Shown one piece after another: positions 18,705-26,769 of a stretch of 57,574 nucleotides of DNA. Numbering within the stretch: the stretch's first letter is position 1; each line of letters starts with the position of its first letter. The position numbers were made by a program, and so were the translations under genes. The notes beneath the pieces were generated by a model, which was not told where the DNA came from, ran no database searches, and saw only the letters and a list, made by a program, of their open reading frames with translations. The stretch comes from an uncultured Lachnospiraceae bacterium (GTDB lineage Bacteria; Bacillota; Clostridia; Lachnospirales; Lachnospiraceae): contig CATJTQ010000095.1 of NCBI GenBank assembly GCA_949743325.1, forward strand, positions 1-57,574. The letters run 5' to 3'.

Positions 18705-19628
18705 ATGGATAATGTTGAGTTGTTAAAGATTATTGAGAAATTTGAATTGGAAAATCTGCTGCCGGAAGTGGATCCTACACAGATTTTAATTACACAGCCA
18801 GATGTAAATAGACCAGCGCTGCAGCTTGCCGGTTATTATGAACATTTTGACAGTGAGAGAATACAGGTAATTGGTTATGTGGAATATACTTATATGCAGC
18901 AGTTGTCAGAGGAAGAGAGAAAACATACTTATGAGGCGTTACTTTCGTATGCAATTCCATGTATAATTTTTTGTCGGGATATAGAACCGGATGAGGATTT
19001 TATTAAAATCTCCAAAGAACATAAAATACCAGTTCTGCGCACTAAAAAAACAACATCTTCATTTATGGCTGAAATTATAAGGTGGTTAAACGTTCAGCTT
19101 GCCCCTATGGTTTCCATTCATGGTGTTCTTGTGGATGTATGCGGTGAGGGAGTTTTAATTATGGGTGAGAGTGGAATTGGAAAAAGTGAAGCTGCTCTTG
19201 AACTTATTAAGCGTGGACATCGTCTTGTCTCAGATGATGTTGTAGAGATTAGAAAAGTAAGTGATGATACATTAATTGGTTCAGCTCCAGACATTACAAA
19301 GCATTTAATTGAGTTAAGGGGCATAGGAATAATAGATATTAAGACGATTTTTGGTGTTCAGAGCGTGAAAGAGACACAGTCAATTGATTTAGTAATAAAA
19401 CTAGAGGAATGGAGCAGGGAAAAAGAGTATGATCGGCTTGGAATGGAAGAAGATTTTGCTGAATTTTTAGGTAATAAAATTGTATGTCATTCAATTCCAA
19501 TCCGTCCCGGACGAAATCTTGCAATTATATGTGAAACAGCAGCTATTAATTACCGTCAGAAACAGATGGGTTACAATGCTACTGAAGAGTTATTTAGAAG
19601 AGTGCAGAAGAGTCTTAAAACAAGCTAG
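18705..19628 (+). CDS. hprK: HPr(Ser) kinase/phosphorylase
   Basis: Phosphorylates and dephosphorylates Ser46 of HPr, linking glycolytic state to CcpA-type carbon catabolite control. At 307 residues it has normal length. The Walker A-like GESGIGKSE is near residue 155, HRLVSDDVVEI carries the base, and ELRGIGIIDIKTIFG is the family signature. It starts behind AAGGAGA and is closely followed by a ROK sugar kinase gene, coupling two sugar-metabolism functions. Confidence 0.96.
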   Translation: MDNVELLKIIEKFELENLLPEVDPTQILITQPDVNRPALQLAGYYEHFDSERIQVIGYVEYTYMQQLSEEERKHTYEALLSYAIPCIIFCRDIEPDEDFIKISKEHKIPVLRTKKTTSSFMAEIIRWLNVQLAPMVSIHGVLVDVCGEGVLIMGESGIGKSEAALELIKRGHRLVSDDVVEIRKVSDDTLIGSAPDITKHLIELRGIGIIDIKTIFGVQSVKETQSIDLVIKLEEWSREKEYDRLGMEEDFAEFLGNKIVCHSIPIRPGRNLAIICETAAINYRQKQMGYNATEELFRRVQKSLKTS

Positions 19629-19637
19629 GAGTTGTCT

Positions 19638-20591
19638 ATGAAAAATAAATATGTTGCTGGAGTAGATATTGGAGGAACCACTGTAAAGCTTGGAATTTTC
19701 AATTTGGATGGAAAATTGCTGAATCAATGGAATATAGTAACTGATAAAGATTATACGGCAGAAAAGCTTTTATTATCAATAGAAGATTCAATAAAATTAT
19801 TTATGCAGGATAGATCAATGAATATAAATGATCTTCAGGCGGTTGGCATGGGAGTTCCGGGTTCAGTAGATGAGACCGGAATAGTTACATATGCACCAAA
19901 TATTCGCTGGAGAATGTTTGACGCGGCAGGCTTTTTATCAGAAAAATTAAATATACCCGTTGCTGTTCAGAATGATGCAAATGTTGCTGCGTTTGCAGAG
20001 TTAAAATGCGGCAGCGGTATTGGGAAATCATCAATTTGTCTTTTGACCTTGGGAACTGGTGTTGGAGGCGGAATAGTTTTAAATAATAAGATTATAACCG
20101 GTTTTAGCGGCTGCGGCGGAGAGATTGGGCATATAACTGTAAATCCGCATGAAAAAACTGCATGCGGCTGCGGCAGATATGGGTGTCTGGAACAATATGC
20201 ATCTGCTACGGGTATTGCAAGACTGGCCAGTGATTTTATGAGTGAAAGCGATGGGCAGTCTGCACTTTTTTCATATGAAAATGTCACTGCAAAAGAAGTG
20301 TTTGACTGTGTAAAATCAGGAGATAAACTAGCTGTTGATATAGCTGAAAAATTTGGAGATATTCTTGGCAGGGCATTGTCAAATATTGCCTGCCTGTTTA
20401 ATCCGCAAATTTTTGTTATTGGCGGCGGGGTATCAAAAGCTGGAGATATTGTAATACATTATATACAAAAATATTTTAACAAATATGCGTATTCGGATTG
20501 TGTAAACACTGAGTTTAGTATAGCTTCACTTGGCAATGACGCCGGAATATATGGAGGAGCTTATCTGGCATTGTCACAGTTAAGTGTATAG
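19638..20591 (+). CDS. ROK-family glucokinase
   Basis: A 317-residue sugar kinase, most likely glucokinase. The ATP-binding phosphate loop is GVDIGGTTVKLGIF, the catalytic region is VQNDANVAAFAE, GTGVGGGIV follows, and the ROK zinc motif CGCGRYGCLEQ comes after GEIGHITV. There is no N-terminal DNA-binding domain, so this is an enzyme and not a NagC-type repressor. The ATG at 19638 is chosen because AGGAG lies 6 bases upstream. Confidence 0.93.
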   Translation: MKNKYVAGVDIGGTTVKLGIFNLDGKLLNQWNIVTDKDYTAEKLLLSIEDSIKLFMQDRSMNINDLQAVGMGVPGSVDETGIVTYAPNIRWRMFDAAGFLSEKLNIPVAVQNDANVAAFAELKCGSGIGKSSICLLTLGTGVGGGIVLNNKIITGFSGCGGEIGHITVNPHEKTACGCGRYGCLEQYASATGIARLASDFMSESDGQSALFSYENVTAKEVFDCVKSGDKLAVDIAEKFGDILGRALSNIACLFNPQIFVIGGGVSKAGDIVIHYIQKYFNKYAYSDCVNTEFSIASLGNDAGIYGGAYLALSQLSV

Positions 20592-20611
20592 AGATATGGA
20601 GGTAATAATTT

Positions 20612-21001
20612 ATGGATAAAGATGGTATAGTGTTTGAGGAAAGAAAAAGGATTAAGTTTTTTGGTTTACCATGGACTTTTACCAAATATTATATTTCAGA
20701 TGATAATATAATGATAAGTAAAGGTTTTTTTAACAGAGAAGAAAATGACTGTTATATGTATAAAGTACAGGATGTTACATTAAATACAACACTTATTCAG
20801 AGAATATTTAAAATTGGTACGATAACATGTCATACAGGTGATGTGACCCATAAAATATTAATGATTGAAAATATAAAAGAACCAAGAAAGATAAAAGATT
20901 ATCTTGTTAAAGCTTCGGAAGAAGCAAGATTAAGACGTAGAACTGTAAATACGCTTGATATTGGTGCAAATGATGATATGGATAGTGATTCAGATGAATA
21001 A
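20612..21001 (+). CDS. Bacterial PH-domain protein
   Basis: A 129-residue soluble protein resembling bacterial pleckstrin-homology domains: beta-rich, with KRIKFFGLPWTFTKYYISDD, SKGFFNREENDCYMYKVQDV and a terminal helix (KDYLVKASEEARLRRR). It lacks the membrane segments of YdbS-type proteins. The acidic tail is DDMDSDSDE. Function is unknown. It is the last gene of the glycosyltransferase-aroD-hprK-glk-PH string and precedes a terminator. Confidence 0.7.
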   Translation: MDKDGIVFEERKRIKFFGLPWTFTKYYISDDNIMISKGFFNREENDCYMYKVQDVTLNTTLIQRIFKIGTITCHTGDVTHKILMIENIKEPRKIKDYLVKASEEARLRRRTVNTLDIGANDDMDSDSDE

Positions 21002-21040
21002 TAATAAATAGAATTCTATGGTTTGGTATAGTAAATACAA

Positions 21041-21086
21041 GGCGTGGCAAGGTCCCATTTGAAATGGGATTTTCCGCGCTTTTTTG
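21041..21086 (+). terminator. Strong rho-independent terminator
   Basis: GGCGTGG...TCCCATTT at 21041-21060 pairs with AAATGGGA...CCGCGC at 21062-21079, followed by six T residues. Confidence 0.9.
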
Positions 21087-21168
21087 TTTGCTGGACTTTT
21101 ATTCAGGATGATGTGAACCTCATTGTGCAAGATGGGTAAGAGAAAAATAGTGACAGTAAGTTGATTTA

Positions 21169-21236
21169 AATCCTTTAATTTAGGTGTTAATATATTATAA
21201 AATTTAAGGATTATTTAATAAATTCAATGCTATAAT
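21169..21236 (+). promoter_or_regulatory. Inverted repeat and -10 element upstream of the ABC exporter
   Basis: AATCCTTTAATTT at 21169-21181 and AAATTTAAGGATT at 21200-21212 are inverted copies matching at 12 of 13 positions. TATAAT is at 21231-21236, about 40 bases before the permease start. No good -35 is visible. The repeat is a candidate binding site for the response regulator encoded downstream. Confidence 0.4.
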
Positions 21237-21276
21237 GCATTTAGTAAATGAAGAAACATTAGAAAGGAGCATTGAA

Positions 21277-23628
21277 ATGTATAAAAACATATTAATAAAA
21301 GACTTAAAACGAAAAAAAACAATGAATGTAATTTTATTTATTTTTATTATTCTTGCATCAACTTTTATATCAGGAAGTATAAACAATATGATTTCGGTGA
21401 CAAATGCATTAGACAATTATTTTGAAATGTCGAGAATGCCAGATTATTTTTTTAGCTCACTGCACAAAAAAGACGTAGAACGATTTGAAGAGTTTGCTCG
21501 TGAAAATGATTATGATTACAGTGTAAGTGAGCTTCTGCAAGTAAATCCTGCTGATATATTGATAGACAAAATAAAGTTTGACTATTCAAATACAATTGTA
21601 TTATCAGAATTGGGCGGAAAGACAAAAGTTTTTAATTCTGATGCCAGTGAACTTGTAAATATTAATGATGGCGAAGTTTATATGCCCAGCTGGCTTTCCG
21701 GTTATGGAGATAATGATTTTAAGATCGGTAATTGTATCGAAGTAAGTTTAGATGGAAAGACAAAAAAGTTTACTATAAAAGGATTTGTAAAAGATGTAGT
21801 ATTTGGTTCGCCTACAGGAGGAATAGGACGATTTTTAATAAGCGACAACGACTATAATTATTTTAGAACAGATAATACACCTACTTTATATTCGGTTAGT
21901 ATATTGACAAATGATAAAAATTATTTAAATAAATTTATGGATTGTGATATTAATGCCATATTTAGTCTAGATAGGATGACTATAAGACGGATGTATATTT
22001 TGGATATTCTTATTACTGCTGTTATTCTTGTCGTAAGCGTTAGCCTTATATTGATATCAATGGTTATTCTGAGATTTACAATCAATTTTACGATGATTGA
22101 AGAGTATAGAGAAATAGGAGTTATGAAAGCTATAGGAATTAAGTGCAGTAAAATTAGACTTATATATATAGTAAAATATCTATTTATTTCATTTGTTGGC
22201 AGTGCAGTTGGTTTAATATTAAGTATTCCTTTTGGAAAAATGATGTTGGCTCAAGTGTCAAAAAATATTATAATTTCAAGCGGCCAAGGTATATATATCA
22301 ATATAATATGTACTTTATTGACAGCAGCCACAGTAACTCTTTTTTGCTTTTTATGTACACGTAAAATTAAAAATATTTATCCGCTGGACGCCATTAGGAA
22401 CGGTAAAAGCGGAGAGAGGTTTTCAAGAAAAAATATAATTTCTCTTGGAAAGTCAAATTTATCACCTGTTCTCTTTATGGCTTTAAATGATATACTATGT
22501 GGGATAAGACGTTTTATTTCCATGATAGTTATTTTTGCACTTGGTCTTCTACTTATAATTATACCTATGAATGTAATAAACACACTGCAGTCAGATAATA
22601 TAATAAAGTGGTTTAATATGTCGCCGTGTGATAACGTAATTGCTATTGAATCTTTGTTTAAGACAAATGGAAGCAATAAGGAGATGCTAAATAATCAACT
22701 TGAGAAGGTAAGAAAAATATTTACTGATGAAAATATATCTGCCAAAGTATTTCAGGAAATAATGTTTCGTATGACAATTGAAAATGGAGATAAAAAAATG
22801 TCATCAATTGCATTTCAGGGTATAGGAGAAGTAAGCTGTGATGATTATACTTATATAGAAGGGACAGCTCCTCAAAATGAAAATGAAATAGCATTGACGA
22901 GATTGGTATGTGATAAGATATCAGCTGATATTGGAGATACTGTATCTATTACAAATGGAGGCGTTTCAAAAGATTATATAATTACTGCTACATATCAGTC
23001 TATGAATAATTTAGGTGAAGGTATTCGTTTTTTTGAAAATGCGGATATTGACTATAATTATGCAGGTGGCAGTTTTGGAATACAGATAAAATATAATGAT
23101 AATCCGTCAGCCAAGCAGCTTAAACAGCGGCGGCAGCTTATACTGGATAATTTTAAGGGGGCGAATGTATATACATCAGGCGAGTATGTAAATATAATGA
23201 TCGGTGATATGGCCGGACAAATTAACAGTATAAAACAGTTTATCGTAATTGTAGTGGCGGCTATAAATATACTTGTTACAGTACTTATGGTTAAGAGTTT
23301 TATTACAAAAGAGAGGTCTGATATTGCGGTGCTTAAGGCGGTTGGATTTAATAATAGTGCGGTTTTTGCTTGGCATACTATAAGAATAACTATTGTTTTG
23401 ATAATCTCAATACTATTTGCGGAAATTTTACAGCTGCCTCTTTCAAAGATAATAATAGAACCTGTGTTTAAAATAATGGGGGCAGAAACAATTGAATTTA
23501 CAGTAAAACCTCTTGATGTATATTTCATTTATCCGCTTATCATTTTAATAGTAACAACATGTTCAGCATTTATAGCATCACTTAATACAAGAAAAGTGTA
23601 TGCATCAGAGACATCAGATATTGTATAA
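21277..23628 (+). CDS. FtsX/MacB-like ABC transporter permease
   Basis: A 783-residue permease with two FtsX-type units. Membrane helices occur near residues 17-35, three near 240-370, one near 415-440, and three near 650-770. Large extracytoplasmic domains lie between them. MKAIGIKCSKIRLIY and LKAVGFNNSAVF are the coupling-helix segments seen in FtsX repeats. It probably extrudes a peptide or lipid, or resists antimicrobial peptides, with the ATPase and two-component system downstream. The ATG at 21277 follows GAAAGGAG. Confidence 0.88.
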   Translation: MYKNILIKDLKRKKTMNVILFIFIILASTFISGSINNMISVTNALDNYFEMSRMPDYFFSSLHKKDVERFEEFARENDYDYSVSELLQVNPADILIDKIKFDYSNTIVLSELGGKTKVFNSDASELVNINDGEVYMPSWLSGYGDNDFKIGNCIEVSLDGKTKKFTIKGFVKDVVFGSPTGGIGRFLISDNDYNYFRTDNTPTLYSVSILTNDKNYLNKFMDCDINAIFSLDRMTIRRMYILDILITAVILVVSVSLILISMVILRFTINFTMIEEYREIGVMKAIGIKCSKIRLIYIVKYLFISFVGSAVGLILSIPFGKMMLAQVSKNIIISSGQGIYINIICTLLTAATVTLFCFLCTRKIKNIYPLDAIRNGKSGERFSRKNIISLGKSNLSPVLFMALNDILCGIRRFISMIVIFALGLLLIIIPMNVINTLQSDNIIKWFNMSPCDNVIAIESLFKTNGSNKEMLNNQLEKVRKIFTDENISAKVFQEIMFRMTIENGDKKMSSIAFQGIGEVSCDDYTYIEGTAPQNENEIALTRLVCDKISADIGDTVSITNGGVSKDYIITATYQSMNNLGEGIRFFENADIDYNYAGGSFGIQIKYNDNPSAKQLKQRRQLILDNFKGANVYTSGEYVNIMIGDMAGQINSIKQFIVIVVAAINILVTVLMVKSFITKERSDIAVLKAVGFNNSAVFAWHTIRITIVLIISILFAEILQLPLSKIIIEPVFKIMGAETIEFTVKPLDVYFIYPLIILIVTTCSAFIASLNTRKVYASETSDIV

Positions 23629-23645
23629 AGAGAAGGAGGATTTAT

Positions 23646-24413
23646 ATGGAAAATATACTGGAAGTGAAAAATTTATGTAAGACATATATTGTATATAAAA
23701 GACAGAATAACGTCCTTAAAAATGTGGACTTTACAATAAAGGAAGGCGAAATGGCAGCAGTTATGGGACCGTCTGGTTCTGGTAAATCAACGCTGTTATA
23801 TACGGTTTCAGGAATGGATAGTATGACTGCAGGCGAAAGTATATTCTGCGGAAAAAATATTTCTCTTATGTCAGAAAAAGAGCTGGCAGAAATGAGACTT
23901 GATTATATGGGATTTATTTTTCAGCAGATGTATATGTTAAAAAATTTAACATTGCTTGATAATATAATTCTTCCAGCTTTTCAGTCAAAGAATAATAAGT
24001 TAAGCCGGAAGGAAAAACAGGAGTATGGACGGGATTTAATGAGAAAACTTGGAATAATTGAAGCGGCGGACAATGATATAAGCGAAGTTTCTGGTGGTCA
24101 GCTTCAAAGAGCATGTATATGCAGAAGTATGATTAATAATCCTAAAATAATATTTGCAGATGAGCCTACAGGCTCATTGAACCGTAAATCATCGGACGAG
24201 GTTATGGATGAATTGTCAAAGCTTAACAGTGAAGGTACTACAATAATGCTGGTTACTCATGATTTAAAAGTTGCAGCTAAATGTACAAGAGTAATATATA
24301 TAGTTGATGGAAATATAAAAGGGGAGTATAATCTTGGAAGGTGCGAGAATCAGGCTCAGCTTAGGGAGCGTGAACGCACATTGAATAATTGGCTTATAGA
24401 ATTGGGCTGGTAG
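23646..24413 (+). CDS. ABC transporter ATP-binding protein (MacB/LolD-like)
   Basis: A 255-residue ATPase of the MacB/LolD/FtsE group. Walker A is GPSGSGKST, the Q-loop is FIFQQMYML, the signature is VSGGQLQRACI, and Walker B is IIFADEPTGSLN, followed by the switch histidine in VTHD. The DEPTGxLN form and the FtsX-type permease next to it fit mechanotransmission exporters. The unusual C-terminal extension (ENQAQLRERERTLNNWLIELGW) may contact the permease. Confidence 0.93.
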   Translation: MENILEVKNLCKTYIVYKRQNNVLKNVDFTIKEGEMAAVMGPSGSGKSTLLYTVSGMDSMTAGESIFCGKNISLMSEKELAEMRLDYMGFIFQQMYMLKNLTLLDNIILPAFQSKNNKLSRKEKQEYGRDLMRKLGIIEAADNDISEVSGGQLQRACICRSMINNPKIIFADEPTGSLNRKSSDEVMDELSKLNSEGTTIMLVTHDLKVAAKCTRVIYIVDGNIKGEYNLGRCENQAQLRERERTLNNWLIELGW

Positions 24414-24424
24414 CTGGAGGTATT

Positions 24425-25090
24425 ATGGCGGATATATTAATCGTTGAAGATAACAATGAGATTGCAGAGTTGTTAAAAGATTTTCTTATAGTTGAAAAAT
24501 ATTCAGTTCTAATAGCAAAAAGCGGTGAGCAGGCTTTAGAATTATATGAAAGATATGGTGCAGGTATAGTAATTCTTGATATTATGCTTCCTGGAATAGA
24601 TGGATTTGCTGTCTGCAAAAGAATTCGTGAACATAATAACACTCCGATATTGATTGTCAGCGCCAAATGTGAGAAGGAAGATAAACTGAACGGTTTACAG
24701 CTCGGAGCGGACGATTATATAGAAAAACCTTATGATATTGATATTATGCTTGCAAAAATACGTGTTATATTTAATCGTACCTATAATATTAAAAAGATAA
24801 AATTTGACAATATTATTATTGATAAAACTGCACATGAAGTGTATAGAGATGATAAAAAGATTCAGATGACAGCAAAAGAATTTGATTTACTAATATATCT
24901 TACAGAAAATAAAGGACGTGTGTTGTCTAAAGAGTTGTTGTTTAATAAAATTTGGGGATTTGAAAGTGAATCTGAGGCACAGACATTGACAGTTCATATA
25001 AAATGGCTGAGAGAAAAAATAGAGGATAATCCAAAATCACCAAAACATATAATAACAGTTTGGGGAGTTGGATATCGTTTTGAGGAGTAA
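24425..25090 (+). CDS. OmpR-family response regulator
   Basis: A 221-residue regulator. The receiver domain shows IVEDN, phosphoacceptor Asp in VILDIMLPGIDG, ISAKCEKE as the Thr/Ser-equivalent region, and EKPYD with the conserved Lys. The C-terminal winged helix has EFDLLIYLTENKGRVLSKE and VWGVGYRFEE. The ATG at 24425, 12 bases after the ATPase stop, follows CTGGAGGT. It likely controls the ABC exporter upstream. Confidence 0.95.
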   Translation: MADILIVEDNNEIAELLKDFLIVEKYSVLIAKSGEQALELYERYGAGIVILDIMLPGIDGFAVCKRIREHNNTPILIVSAKCEKEDKLNGLQLGADDYIEKPYDIDIMLAKIRVIFNRTYNIKKIKFDNIIIDKTAHEVYRDDKKIQMTAKEFDLLIYLTENKGRVLSKELLFNKIWGFESESEAQTLTVHIKWLREKIEDNPKSPKHIITVWGVGYRFEE

Positions 25091-25094
25091 AATA

Positions 25095-26330
25095 ATGAGA
25101 ATTTTCAGGATGTTTGTGTGTGCTTATTTATTGCTTCTAATTATATCCTTATTTATTATAAATATTTTATTTTATAATCAGGGATTGAAACATACAAGAC
25201 ATTATATGGTTGAGATTGAGAGGGCCTGTTATAATATTTCCAAAGGAGAAGAAATTGAAAAAAAAGAATTTCAGTATATAACGAATATAGACAAAACGGA
25301 TAATCTATCTAAGAAGTTTTTGGAGGGCGGAAGCAGTGATTATGTAATCAGAGAAATCAATGGTCAATATTATCGAATAGATTACATAAGTAAAAATATC
25401 ATTAATAAACTCGCAATAATAGAAGTAAATTTAATCATTATTTTGTTATGGGCACTGTTACTTGGAATAATAATATATATAAATAAAAATATTTTATTGC
25501 CATTTGTGAAGATACAAAATTATTCATACGAATTATCAAAAGGAAATCTTACATTGCCTCTAAAAGAAGTTAAGGGCAGATACTTTGGTAAATTTATATG
25601 GGGACTTGACCTGCTGAGAGAGAAGCTTGAAATGCAGAAATTGCAGGAGTTAAAACTGCTAAAAGAGAAAAAAACTTTGCTTTTGTCATTGTCTCATGAT
25701 GTAAAAACTCCGCTTTCCGCTATAAAACTCTACTCAAAAGCTTTGTCTGAAAAAATATATTCAGAAGAATCAAAACAGATTGAAGCTGCTGAAAAGATAA
25801 ATGAGAAGGCAGATGAGATAGAGGCATTTATAGCTCAGATAATTAGAGCTTCTAATGAGGATTTTATAAGTTTAGATGTAAATATTTCAGAATTTTATCT
25901 GTCTGAAATTATATATACGATTAAAAATTATTATTTGGATAAGCTTTCAATTAACAAAATTAAATTTAATATATATGAGTATAGTGATTGTATAGTTAAG
26001 GGAGATGCGGATCGTGCTGTAGAAGTACTGCAAAATATAATTGAAAATGCAGTTAAATATGGAGATGGGAAATTTATATCAGTTAGTTTTTCTAAAGAAG
26101 AAGACTGTCGGTTAGTTACAGTATCAAACAGTGGGAGTACATTGCCGGAAAATGAACTTGTCCATATTTTTGATAGTTTTTGGAGAGGTTCAAATTCAGA
26201 CGGTGAGAGCGGCAGCGGACTTGGTTTATACATTTGCAGGCAGTTGATGAATAAAATGGACGGAGACATATATGCAGTTGTAAATGATGGAATAATGAAT
26301 ATAACAGCTGTTTTCAGGGAAGCTTTATAA
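25095..26330 (+). CDS. Sensor histidine kinase
   Basis: A 411-residue membrane sensor paired with the response regulator 4 bases upstream. Membrane helices at about 8-28 and 112-134 flank an extracytoplasmic loop of about 80 residues. The H-box is SHDVKTPLSAIKLYSKAL, the N-box is NIIENAVKYGDG, and GSGLGLYICRQLM is the G2 box. It probably senses the substrate or stress handled by the FtsX-type exporter. The ATG at 25095 follows GAGGAG. Confidence 0.93.
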   Translation: MRIFRMFVCAYLLLLIISLFIINILFYNQGLKHTRHYMVEIERACYNISKGEEIEKKEFQYITNIDKTDNLSKKFLEGGSSDYVIREINGQYYRIDYISKNIINKLAIIEVNLIIILLWALLLGIIIYINKNILLPFVKIQNYSYELSKGNLTLPLKEVKGRYFGKFIWGLDLLREKLEMQKLQELKLLKEKKTLLLSLSHDVKTPLSAIKLYSKALSEKIYSEESKQIEAAEKINEKADEIEAFIAQIIRASNEDFISLDVNISEFYLSEIIYTIKNYYLDKLSINKIKFNIYEYSDCIVKGDADRAVEVLQNIIENAVKYGDGKFISVSFSKEEDCRLVTVSNSGSTLPENELVHIFDSFWRGSNSDGESGSGLGLYICRQLMNKMDGDIYAVVNDGIMNITAVFREAL

Positions 26331-26394
26331 AAAATATTAAAATTTTCCTTGCAATCTGTAATTAAAGAGGTTATACTAATGAGCATAAGTTCTT

Positions 26395-26698
26395 ATATAT
26401 AAAGGCTGTGAAAAAGAGGAGTACACATGCAGACTTAACAGAGAGAATTTTAAAAAGCTGAGATTAAATTCAGAGAAATGTATGTGGAAGGTAGCTTTTG
26501 AGCCGGGCATTTGAAAGTGCGTTAATAATCAATTGAGTTAGCATAATTAGAATGTCACGGGCAATTCCCGTTATAGGATTAGGCTTTATGGATTTATTTT
26601 GAAGCTGTTATGAGATATATGATAGAGAATCATATAATTAAGGTGGTACCGCGGATTATTTCGCCCTTTGCACAATTGTGCAGAGGGTGTTTTTTTGC
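26395..26698 (+). promoter_or_regulatory. T-box leader of valS (valine, GUA specifier)
   Basis: The T-box core AGGTGGTACCGCG is at 26641-26653. The terminator stem CCCTTTGCACAA/TTGTGCAGAGGG runs from 26664 to 26688 and ends in a T run. In Stem I, AGTA precedes CACATGC, which pairs with GTATGTG at 26480-26486. GAA at 26487-26489 follows, then G and GTA at 26491-26493, a valine codon, then G. Lower-stem pairing AAAAG/CTTTT closes the loop. Compared with the leuA leader, the specifier loop has one extra G. Confidence 0.88.
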
Positions 26699-26769
26699 AT
26701 TAGGAGCCAAAAATCCATGTAAATATGGTTGTTTTCCCTTTTGCTTGCGGGAATAAAAAGGAGGATATT

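Noticed and set aside
23058-23528. A 156-codon minus-strand frame inside the FtsX-type permease.
   Set aside because: It lies wholly inside a well-supported gene and its translation has no domain.
25931-26386. A 151-codon minus-strand frame over the end of the histidine kinase.
   Set aside because: It is antisense to the conserved ATPase domain and has no recognisable features.
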